In this document: piece by piece, positions 1 through 5,939 of the stretch | How positions within the stretch are numbered: position 1 is the stretch's first letter | Layout of the letters: every line of letters begins with the position of its first letter | Assembly: GCA_018663565.1 (NCBI GenBank) | Contig: JABJQE010000258.1 | Location: 1 to 9,961 of the forward strand | DNA: 9,961 nt | Direction of reading: 5' to 3' | Origin: Phycisphaerae bacterium | Lineage (GTDB): Bacteria > Planctomycetota > Phycisphaerae > Phycisphaerales > SM1A02 | Notes under the pieces: generated by a model | Seen by the model: only the letters and a program-made list of their open reading frames with translations | Databases searched by the model: none | Told to the model about the DNA's origin: nothing | Position numbers and translations under genes: made by a program

Positions 1-274
1 CAAGCCGCTCGGTCAACTGTGATTGGAGGAAGGCAATTGCATCCTCGCCGCGCTCCATGCGTCCAGCGGCGGCATCGGCTCGCATGGCAGTAATAATCTC
101 GGCTGTGGCTTTGGTTCCAACGTCGGCTTGCAGGAGATGTGTTTCAATCGCATCAATGGTGGCCCCATCTATTCGGCGGCCCTTGAGTAGTTTGCTCAGT
201 GGGCTTCCGAGGGTTGAACGCGTGCGGTTGAGCCCACGTTTGATCGCGCCAATCGTCGTTCGAAAGAGTCCCAT
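1..274 (-). CDS. ftsY: Signal recognition particle receptor FtsY, N-terminal part (cut by window edge)
   Basis: Only the first 91 codons are in the window; the gene runs off the left edge. FtsY is the membrane-associated GTPase that receives SRP-ribosome complexes and delivers nascent membrane proteins to the Sec translocon. The visible part matches the start of the FtsY N domain: MGLFRTTIGAIKRGLNRTRS, then a basic linker and a helix reading THLLQADVGTKATAEII, where the family has its usual LLxADVGxxTxxxII stretch. The GTPase (G) domain with its P-loop lies outside the window, so it cannot be checked. There is almost no acidic A-domain in front, so this is a short form of the receptor. The ATG lies 7 nt after the nusB stop, so it is probably co-transcribed with ribH and nusB. 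The N domain is shared with Ffh, but the lead-in before it fits FtsY better. Confidence 0.87.
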   Translation of the reverse strand, partial: MGLFRTTIGAIKRGLNRTRSTLGSPLSKLLKGRRIDGATIDAIETHLLQADVGTKATAEIITAMRADAAAGRMERGEDAIAFLQSQLTERL

Positions 275-281
275 GGAATGC

Positions 282-737
282 TCAGTCTGTGTGATCAGGA
301 GCCGGCGTTGCGTCTGGCTCACCCGTTGGTGTGGCATTCTCAAGTGATTGGCGGTACGCATCCAATACACCGTTGATAAATTTTGGTGATTGCTCGGTGC
401 TGAATTCGCGTGCAAGTTCGACAGCTTCATCGATGGCGATGGCTGCAGAGACTCGGCCGCTTCGCATTTCCCACGCTGCCAGCCTCAGGATGCTCCGGTC
501 AACAGATGGCTGCCGATGAATGGGCCAGTCCGTCGAGAGCGTTGCGATAACTGCATCAGACTCGGCCCGGCCATTCCACGCATCATGGCCGAAGGCCGTG
601 GCGTCATCAATAAGGCGTTCGGGCACATCTCCTGCAAGCAGGCCGCCCCGCACGCTGTCTGGGTCATCATCGCGACCAGCATCGAATTGGCACAAGGCCA
701 ACAGAGCGCCGCGGCGAATCTCATGGAGATCATTCAT
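282..737 (-). CDS. nusB: Transcription antitermination factor NusB
   Basis: NusB is a small all-helical RNA-binding protein that pairs with NusE (ribosomal protein S10) on boxA RNA to support antitermination of rRNA operons. The 151-residue product has the family's basic first helix (RRGALLALCQFDAG, residues 8-21). It also has the strongly conserved C-terminal half: VDRSILRLAAWEMR (79-92), AIAIDEAVELAREFS (99-113), then SPKFINGVLDA (117-127). The last 24 residues are a Pro/Thr/Asp-rich tail beyond the usual end. The start chosen is the ATG at 737, whose ATG shares an ATGA with the ribH stop, a typical translational-coupling junction. An in-frame ATG five codons upstream (752) is possible but would overlap ribH further. 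ribH-nusB is a common pairing in bacteria; ftsY follows 7 nt downstream. Confidence 0.93.
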   Translation of the reverse strand: MNDLHEIRRGALLALCQFDAGRDDDPDSVRGGLLAGDVPERLIDDATAFGHDAWNGRAESDAVIATLSTDWPIHRQPSVDRSILRLAAWEMRSGRVSAAIAIDEAVELAREFSTEQSPKFINGVLDAYRQSLENATPTGEPDATPAPDHTD

Positions 738-1204
738 GTAGTGGTATCCCATGAGATTGAGTGAAACGATCGGATTTGGGACATCGCGGCGTTCATAGCC
801 TCAATGCCCTTGTTGCCAAGAGAACCACCGGCCCGAGCCTGAGCTTGCTCCATGGAGTCGCAGGTGAGTACGCCCAGAGAAATCGGTACACCGATGGAAA
901 CACTGAGGTCGGCTAGGGCGTTGCAGACAGCCTCATTGATCCACCGGTCATGGGAGGTCTCACCCTTGATGACACAGCCGAGCGCGACATACGCGTCAGG
1001 GGTCGGGTCAAGTCGCTCGTGCATGGCCATGATGGTGGAAGGCAATTCCCAGGTGCCAGGGCATCTGACGACGGTGAGATCGCCAGAGCCAGAAAATGTG
1101 TCGGTGGCACCTGAGATGAGGACTTTCATAATGTCCTCGTACCACAGCGATGCAGCAACGCCGATGCGGAGTGGATGGTCGTGCTGTCGGGATGGGGCTG
1201 TCAC
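734..1204 (-). CDS. ribH: 6,7-dimethyl-8-ribityllumazine synthase (RibH)
   Basis: RibH condenses 5-amino-6-ribitylamino-uracil with 3,4-dihydroxy-2-butanone 4-phosphate to give the lumazine precursor of riboflavin. The 156-residue product is close to the usual family length. It carries LRIGVAASLWYEDI (12-25; first beta strand and aromatic substrate-stacking region), VVRCPGTWELP (45-55), ALGCVIKGETSHDRW (74-88; His85 is at the place of the family's catalytic histidine), GVPISLGVLTCDSMEQA (105-121) and RAGGSLGNKGIEA (124-136). The start is GTG at 1204. The first ATG in frame (1129) would remove the first beta strand, so it is unlikely. No clear Shine-Dalgarno precedes the GTG, so the exact start is uncertain by a few codons. 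The open frame continues far upstream to 1846, but that part is antisense to the UbiA-like gene and not RibH-like. It is first gene of the ribH-nusB-ftsY group. Confidence 0.93.
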   Translation of the reverse strand: MTAPSRQHDHPLRIGVAASLWYEDIMKVLISGATDTFSGSGDLTVVRCPGTWELPSTIMAMHERLDPTPDAYVALGCVIKGETSHDRWINEAVCNALADLSVSIGVPISLGVLTCDSMEQAQARAGGSLGNKGIEAMNAAMSQIRSFHSISWDTTT

Positions 1205-1235
1205 GTATCTGATGTCCGAGGAGGGGAGAGTCAGT

Positions 1236-1253
1236 GGTTCGCCACAACGAACC
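1236..1253. promoter_or_regulatory. Perfect inverted repeat in the divergent ribH / ubiA-like intergenic region
   Basis: The sequence is GGTTCG, a six-base spacer CCACAA, then CGAACC, an exact 6-bp dyad. It sits in the 108-nt region (1205-1312) between two divergent genes, 32 nt from the ribH start and about 60 nt from the start of the UbiA-like gene. It could be an operator for a dimeric regulator or a small hairpin in either leader. By rough reckoning a perfect 6-bp dyad somewhere in a region this size is not rare by chance, so the call is tentative. I see no convincing -35/-10 pair in the region on either strand, and no resemblance to an FMN riboswitch. Confidence 0.3.
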
Positions 1254-1294
1254 GCAGAGGGGGCTATCGTACCGCGCAGGAGCCAAGGGTACGT

Positions 1295-1300
1295 AGGGAG
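1295..1300 (+). promoter_or_regulatory. Probable ribosome binding site of the UbiA-like gene
   Basis: AGGGAG lies 12 nt before the ATG at 1313. The spacing is somewhat long, but this is the only purine-rich Shine-Dalgarno-like block close to the start, and it supports that ATG. Confidence 0.45.
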
Positions 1301-1312
1301 TGTTGAGTTGGC

Positions 1313-2257
1313 ATGACGCGGATTCGGGATCAGCACATTCGGGGAAGCATCGCTTTCGGAGCCGCGTGCGACGCTGCGTTGAGCGTGGTGTTGTCCGCCC
1401 GTGTACCAGAGGTGGGTGTGCCGCCACCAATTGACCGATTGCTGATCACGGTGTCGCTCGCTGGTGTGGCAGCGGTGGGCTTGATTGCATATGGAGCGGC
1501 CCTGAACGACCTCTTTGACAGACGCCGCGATGCCGTCGTTGGGGGCCGGCCGATCGGGAGCACCGCCCGAGCAACCGGACCCAATGTCATTATCGTCGTC
1601 GGCTCGCTGCTGTTGGCGCTCTTTGCCGCTGCAGCGATTGGTCGAGACTCCACCTCTGTCACGCTGGTCCTTGCGACCCTGCTGCTCTTTCACAATGCCG
1701 TGGCGCGGTTTATTCCGGCGATTGGACTGGTCGTGCCAGGGGCTGTGCTTGCTGGCTTGATGCTTATTCCAGATTGGCGGATGCCGATGCCCATCGCCGT
1801 GTGGCTTGCGATGACCATTGCGGTCATGGCAGCGGTTGGAGTTCATGTACTCGCGGACAAGCGTCCACGGATTTCCCGGCGAGCGGCCGCGGTTGTCGTG
1901 ATTGGCTGGGCCATCATGTCATGCGTGGTGCTTGGTCTTCGTACCGGCCTCGGGTCACCATTCTGGCCAGACGCACTTTCTCCAGTCGTATTGGTGTGGC
2001 CGCTTGTCGTCCTCGTTGGTCTTGGGCTGGTCGTGCGATGGAAGATTCGCACTGCGAGCAGCCCCCGTCACGCCGGAGCCAAAGTGATTCGCTACGTAGC
2101 ATTGTGGCAGCCGCTTCTTGCTGCTGCGTGGTGCGCCGGCCTTGGTGACTGGGTTGCCACAGTCATCTTTACGGTGTGTGGCATCATCGGCCTGCTTGCC
2201 GTTGGCGGGTATCGAGAACTTGCTGGAATGTCTGGCCCGCCTGCCCAGTGGCGATAA
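1313..2257 (+). CDS. UbiA-like membrane prenyltransferase family protein, function unknown
   Basis: The 314-residue product is a multi-pass membrane protein with roughly nine hydrophobic segments (about 12-28, 43-62, 88-108, 113-130, 134-152, 160-180, 190-208, 221-241, 259-297). After the second segment it has NDLFDRRRD (65-73), which fits the NDxxDxxxD first aspartate motif of UbiA prenyltransferases that binds prenyl diphosphate through Mg2+, followed by GGRPIGSTARATG (77-89), like the family's RPL-x-SG segment. The second motif, normally two or three aspartates, is expected near 177-188 but reads VHVLADKRPRIS, with a single Asp182. UbiA enzymes attach isoprenoid chains to aromatic or other acceptors (quinones, haem, archaeal-type lipids). 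Which acceptor, or whether catalysis is retained, cannot be read here. It is the only plus-strand gene, divergent from ribH and convergent with ftsI, 10 nt between stops. Confidence 0.65.
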   Translation: MTRIRDQHIRGSIAFGAACDAALSVVLSARVPEVGVPPPIDRLLITVSLAGVAAVGLIAYGAALNDLFDRRRDAVVGGRPIGSTARATGPNVIIVVGSLLLALFAAAAIGRDSTSVTLVLATLLLFHNAVARFIPAIGLVVPGAVLAGLMLIPDWRMPMPIAVWLAMTIAVMAAVGVHVLADKRPRISRRAAAVVVIGWAIMSCVVLGLRTGLGSPFWPDALSPVVLVWPLVVLVGLGLVVRWKIRTASSPRHAGAKVIRYVALWQPLLAAAWCAGLGDWVATVIFTVCGIIGLLAVGGYRELAGMSGPPAQWR

Positions 2258-2267
2258 TCGCGTGTGA

Positions 2268-4001
2268 CTATCTGCTGGCCTGCATTGCGTCTTTACGATC
2301 GCCAGCAACGCCAAGGTAGGGCAAGACGCTGTCTACAACGTCCCGAACGACGGGCCCGGCGGTCGATCCGCCGTACCACTTGCCCAGTGATCGGTCAGGA
2401 TCGTCGATGACACAAAGCACGACAATTCGAGGCGATTCGACAGGTGCGCCGGCAATGAAACTCGATACATATCGATCTTCGTGATAGCCGCCCCCATTTG
2501 CTTTGGGGAGCTGCGCGGTGCCGGACTTGCCGAACATGGTGTAGTGATCAGACTGGGCACGCCGGCCGGTGCCTTCGGTCATGACACGCTGCATGGTGTT
2601 GCGTGTGATTGCGGCGATTTCCGGCGTGAAGACGTAGGTGGGCACAATGGGTCGCGGTCCGTTTCGCGCGTGCAGCGTGGCGGCCGGCATCCGTCCGTCA
2701 CGAGCGAATACACAAAACGCTTGTGCCATTTGAACTGGCGTGACTGCGATTTCGTGTCCCATAGCAACCGAGGTTTGCGTATAGCTGGACCAGTTTCGCT
2801 CGCTCGTCACGATGCCGCCGGTTTCGCCAGGTATGCCACAATTGGTTGATTGACCAAAGCCAAGCTGGGCGACGAGCGAACGAAGATCGTCTCGCTTCAT
2901 ACGCTCGGCGACGATGGCCATGCCACTATTGAGTGATTTGACAAGCACCATCCGCCACGTCGTGGGCCCGTGATAGTGTGCGTCTCGAATGCTGCGACCA
3001 AAGCTCGTGCGGTGTGGGCCATTGGAGGGTGTGGGGAGTGTTTCGTCAGGAGTTGCAAGTCCGGCTTCGGTGGCTGCGGCCCAGACAAAGGGTTTGAACG
3101 TAGATCCTGGCTCATATGGATCGGTGACGCATCGGTTACGGCGCAGCCGCGGCTGTATTCCCGTCGGCTCGCGCTCGACGTCGGCGACTGCGAGCAGTTC
3201 GCCGGTTTGGCAGTCCATGACAACGATTCTCCCGCCGCCCGCGCCATACTCTTGCACAGCCTCGTGAAGTCGCAATTCAGCAAATCGCTGTATCGCTAGG
3301 TCAATGCTGAGCCGGATGGATCGCCCATCTTCGCCTGCGTCGAATCCGTCTGGTGGAATCCACATAGTTCGCCGGCCTGCATCCCGAATGGTTTCAAAGT
3401 GGCCGGGAGTTGGAACGAGCTCAGCGTTCATCGAGTGTTCAGCACCAGCAAGTCCGGTGTGCTCGAACCCCACGGCGCCGATAAGCGAGGCCGCGTTGAG
3501 CGCTTGGGGGTACAGGCGAATGAGGCGGGGCTCGAGCCCGATGCCGCGAATCGGGGACGTTCGCAGTCGCTGTACCTGCCAATCTTCAAGAACGTCTGAG
3601 ACCGGAACGTAGCGTCGATGCAGTTTGCCCGAGAGTTTGCGGTCTGTCTCAATGGCTGGAATATCTATGGCGTCTTGAAGACGGGTTCCCAGCAGGATGA
3701 GATCATTGGCTTCTTGCGGGTCCGCAAATGCCCGCCATCCCAAGGCAGTTGTGGCGAGCAGGCGCCCACGTTGGTCGAGCAGGTCGCCGCGGCGAACAAG
3801 TGGATGGTGCGAAGATTTGGATTTGACGATGGACGCGAGCAGTTGATCGCTCGGCGCGTACTGAAGTTGAAAGACACGCAGTGGAATGACAAGCAGGACA
3901 AGCGTTACTCCGATGGCAATAACAGTGCCCCACGAACTGATTCGGAGTGATTGGCGGGTGGCCTCGGTTGGCGTGGTCGGGGGAGATTCAGTCGAGGTCA
4001 T
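2268..4001 (-). CDS. ftsI: Septal peptidoglycan transpeptidase FtsI (class B PBP, PBP3 type)
   Basis: FtsI cross-links septal peptidoglycan as part of the divisome, acting in the periplasm. The 577-residue product has a cytoplasmic tail, one membrane anchor (about 24-45), an N-terminal PBP dimerisation/pedestal region (about 68-210, including RRGDLLDQRGRLLA at 70-83) and a transpeptidase domain (about 255-560). The three penicillin-binding motifs are all present: S300-TFK (catalytic serine), SLN at 356-358, and KSGT at 492-495. The middle motif is SLN rather than the common SSN, within the allowed SxN pattern. There are no PASTA repeats. The ATG at 4001 is preceded by GAGGA (4010-4014) at 8-nt spacing and overlaps ftsL by 14 nt. 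The rsmH-ftsL-ftsI context supports FtsI over the elongation enzyme PBP2. No mur gene follows. Confidence 0.92.
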   Translation of the reverse strand: MTSTESPPTTPTEATRQSLRISSWGTVIAIGVTLVLLVIPLRVFQLQYAPSDQLLASIVKSKSSHHPLVRRGDLLDQRGRLLATTALGWRAFADPQEANDLILLGTRLQDAIDIPAIETDRKLSGKLHRRYVPVSDVLEDWQVQRLRTSPIRGIGLEPRLIRLYPQALNAASLIGAVGFEHTGLAGAEHSMNAELVPTPGHFETIRDAGRRTMWIPPDGFDAGEDGRSIRLSIDLAIQRFAELRLHEAVQEYGAGGGRIVVMDCQTGELLAVADVEREPTGIQPRLRRNRCVTDPYEPGSTFKPFVWAAATEAGLATPDETLPTPSNGPHRTSFGRSIRDAHYHGPTTWRMVLVKSLNSGMAIVAERMKRDDLRSLVAQLGFGQSTNCGIPGETGGIVTSERNWSSYTQTSVAMGHEIAVTPVQMAQAFCVFARDGRMPAATLHARNGPRPIVPTYVFTPEIAAITRNTMQRVMTEGTGRRAQSDHYTMFGKSGTAQLPKANGGGYHEDRYVSSFIAGAPVESPRIVVLCVIDDPDRSLGKWYGGSTAGPVVRDVVDSVLPYLGVAGDRKDAMQASR

Positions 4002-4254
4002 GCGGCGGGTCCTCGAGGGTCATGCCCGGTACCGCCGCAGCCCACTCGTCGCCAATCGTCGCATCAAGTGCGGCGGGCCGGGTGTGTCGAGCAACCTCGG
4101 CTCGTGCTTTCCAGAGGTCCTCGCGTGAGGCATCGAGTTCACGGTGAAGCGAACTCATCTCATTGATGACAGCGATTCGCTGTTGTCGAAGTGAGAGCAG
4201 CATGATCCCACAGACTGCAACGGATCCAATGACAATGAGAAAGCGATCCCTCAT
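3988..4254 (-). CDS. ftsL: FtsL-like small division membrane protein
   Basis: The 88-residue product has the FtsL layout: a very short cytoplasmic N-terminus (MRDR), a single membrane segment (about 5-22), then a heptad-like, charged helical stretch (about 23-58, with INEMSSLHRELDASREDLWKA spanning part of it) suited to a coiled coil, and a short polar C-terminus. FtsL pairs with FtsB in the division complex and helps activate FtsWI. FtsL sequences are too divergent to recognise by motif, so this call rests on size, topology and position directly upstream of ftsI. The ATG shares an ATGA with the stop of the LysM gene, and the gene end overlaps ftsI by 14 nt, so all three are probably translationally coupled. 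FtsB-like proteins have a similar layout and cannot be excluded. Confidence 0.7.
   Translation of the reverse strand: MRDRFLIVIGSVAVCGIMLLSLRQQRIAVINEMSSLHRELDASREDLWKARAEVARHTRPAALDATIGDEWAAAVPGMTLEDPPHDLD
4010..4014 (-). promoter_or_regulatory. Ribosome binding site of ftsI inside the end of ftsL
   Basis: GAGGA on the minus strand, 8 nt before the ftsI ATG and inside ftsL. It supports the ATG at 4001 and the 14-nt overlap of the two genes. Confidence 0.55.
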
Positions 4255-4931
4255 GGCGTGTGTGTGGCCAGTGTCACGGGATATCGAAGTTGAGTGCCCA
4301 CACGCAACGCATCAGCCGACTTGAGTCTGTCACTGTTGATCTTCAGAAGCTGCGAGGTATTGCGGGCTGAGCCCATCAATTTCTGCGCCAGTTCGGAGAG
4401 CGTGTCCCCGGACTGCACCGTGTATTCGCGCATTACCTGTGGGGCGACCACGGTTCCTTCAACCGTGGCTGGCTGTGTTGCCTGGAGGGCCGCTGTGGGT
4501 GGGGGTGTGACTGAGGCCGCGTGTATCTTGAGTAGCTGATCTTTGTCCGGAATAATCAATCGAAGCCCCGTGGCCAATCGATCTGGGCTTGGAAGTCCGT
4601 TGTGATCAGCTAGGGCGATGGCAAGGTTCCGGTCGGCGTAGTGCTTCTGGGCAATTCCACCAAGCGTCTCGCCTGCTTGAACTTCGTGCATGGAAACAGG
4701 CATTCCAGCAGCAGCTGGCAGCGGCGTGTCAAGATCAGGCGGAGTGTTCATGCTCGTCACGAGGGGCAAAAAGATTACCTGGTCATGCGACATCGGCGCG
4801 AGCGGATCGGCCACTGCGACGTGGCCGGGTTCACCGCGAGACACCTCGGCCAGATGATCTGACATCAGGATGCCCACCACGAGTAGGAGGGCAAAGCCAA
4901 TAATCAGCGCAAATTTGTTCTCTTGAGTCAT
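4251..4931 (-). CDS. Membrane-anchored protein with two LysM peptidoglycan-binding domains
   Basis: The product, 226 residues from the chosen start, has an N-terminal membrane anchor (about 7-25, ALIIGFALLLVVGILMSDHL), a Pro-rich region, a first LysM (about 82-129, starting HEVQAGETLGGIAQKHY), a Pro/Ala/Thr linker and a second LysM (about 168-219, YTVQSGDTLSELAQKLMG). LysM modules bind N-acetylglucosamine-containing glycans, here most likely the peptidoglycan. No hydrolase or peptidase domain is visible, so it is probably a binding or scaffolding protein on the outer face of the inner membrane. The start at 4931 (MTQENKFALIIG) was chosen because the anchor begins right after it and related planctomycetal LysM proteins, as I recall them, start the same way. 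An in-frame ATG at 4988 would add 19 polar residues. It lies between rsmH and ftsL, where no LysM gene stands in the classic cluster. Confidence 0.85.
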   Translation of the reverse strand: MTQENKFALIIGFALLLVVGILMSDHLAEVSRGEPGHVAVADPLAPMSHDQVIFLPLVTSMNTPPDLDTPLPAAAGMPVSMHEVQAGETLGGIAQKHYADRNLAIALADHNGLPSPDRLATGLRLIIPDKDQLLKIHAASVTPPPTAALQATQPATVEGTVVAPQVMREYTVQSGDTLSELAQKLMGSARNTSQLLKINSDRLKSADALRVGTQLRYPVTLATHTP

Positions 4932-4945
4932 CGCCTCGCGTCCAT
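4928..4945 (-). other. Possible five-codon leader frame (MDARR) ahead of the LysM gene
   Basis: An ATG at 4945 opens a frame of five codons whose TGA overlaps the LysM-gene ATG as ATGA. It has the best Shine-Dalgarno-like block in the area (GGAGAGAGG, 4956-4964, 10 nt upstream), while the LysM ATG itself has only GAGG at a 2-nt distance, which is too close. This layout would permit reinitiation at the LysM start. It may equally be chance; nothing shows that the peptide is made. Confidence 0.25.
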
Positions 4946-5009
4946 GCGTAGGGAACCTCTCTCCGTCAGTCAATCTGTTCCGTCGCATCCATGCGAGGGT
5001 TTCGATTGA

Positions 5010-5933
5010 TCATTCAATTGTCGACCGGATGACCCTCAGTCGCGCGCTGCGACTACGAGGATTCCGATCCTGTTCCTCCGTGCCGGCGCGAACCGCACCG
5101 GCCGACACATCAGAAGCAAGTCCATCTCGGACGAGCCGCGTGAAGCACTGCTTGACCGGCCGGTCCTCGAGGCTGTGAAAGGCAATGATGCCGATCCTCG
5201 CGCCGGGCCGGAGCCAAGACGTGTCGCCCGTCCGCAATGCCCGCGTCAATCGATCCAGCAGCGTTTGCAATGCTGCAAGTTCATCATTGACCGCAATTCG
5301 AAGCGCTTGAAACGTTCGGGTCGCGGGATGTTGACGCGAGGTGCGGGCTCGGACGCCATAGGCTTCACGGACTAGATCCGCGAGTTGACCTGTGGTGAGA
5401 ATCGGCCGTTGGGTCCGCTCCTGTGCAACTTTTTGTGCGATTCGGGCCGCGTAGGGCTCTTCTCCGTGCTGGCGAATGATGTTGGCGAGTTCAGTTTCGG
5501 GCAATGTTGCGATCAAAGAGGCGGCCGTGATGGGGCCAGTGGGGTCAAGTCGCATGTCGAGAGGCCCGTCACGTAGGAATGAGAGGCCCCGGTCTGGGTC
5601 GTCCACCTGGTTAGATGCGAAGCCAAGGTCGGCCAGCACGATGTCGGCCGCAAGTCCCGCTTCTTGCAGGGCTTCCGGCGCTCGAACGAAGTTCCCATGC
5701 GTGGTGTGATGCGGTATTCCGGCCTCGGCGAGGCGTGCGTCAGCGTAGGCGCGGTTGTCATCGTCAAGGTCGAGCCCGACGATAGTCGTGTTCTCAGCAG
5801 CGGCCCCCAAGGCTGTTGCGTGGCCACCTCTGCCGAGGGTGCAGTCCAGGATGACATCGCCCGCGGTTGGGGCGAGCAGCGAGCGTACTTGCTCGAAGAG
5901 AACGGGTTCATGTCCGGGATTGGTGCTTGTCAT
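5010..5933 (-). CDS. rsmH: 16S rRNA (cytosine1402-N4)-methyltransferase RsmH (MraW)
   Basis: RsmH uses S-adenosylmethionine to methylate N4 of C1402 in 16S rRNA, tuning the decoding centre. The 307-residue product, of normal family length, has the SAM-binding CTLGRGGH (31-38), GLDLD (53-57), the signature DLGFASNQVDD (102-112), DGPLDMR (122-128), HGEEPYAARIA (156-166), HPATRTFQALRIAVNDEL (202-219), FHSLEDR (252-258) and NPRSRSARLR (291-300). These positions cover the family from end to end. The ATG lies 6 nt after the sucB stop. rsmH usually opens the dcw cluster after mraZ; here mraZ is missing and sucB takes its place upstream. About 78 nt separate it from the LysM gene, a stretch holding only the leader signals described there. 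Confidence 0.96.
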   Translation of the reverse strand: MTSTNPGHEPVLFEQVRSLLAPTAGDVILDCTLGRGGHATALGAAAENTTIVGLDLDDDNRAYADARLAEAGIPHHTTHGNFVRAPEALQEAGLAADIVLADLGFASNQVDDPDRGLSFLRDGPLDMRLDPTGPITAASLIATLPETELANIIRQHGEEPYAARIAQKVAQERTQRPILTTGQLADLVREAYGVRARTSRQHPATRTFQALRIAVNDELAALQTLLDRLTRALRTGDTSWLRPGARIGIIAFHSLEDRPVKQCFTRLVRDGLASDVSAGAVRAGTEEQDRNPRSRSARLRVIRSTIE

Positions 5934-5939
5934 GCGAGT

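Noticed and set aside
1205..1312. FMN (RFN) riboswitch ahead of ribH.
   Set aside because: The space is only 108 nt and none of the conserved RFN segments is recognisable.
852..1316. Long plus-strand open frame opposite ribH.
   Set aside because: It is antisense to ribH, whose protein is strongly conserved; the plus-strand translation resembles no family.
1205..1846. The ribH reading frame stays open upstream to 1846, suggesting a much longer protein.
   Set aside because: The extra stretch is antisense to the UbiA-like gene and rich in His, Arg, Asn and Gln with no RibH similarity; RibH itself begins near 1204.
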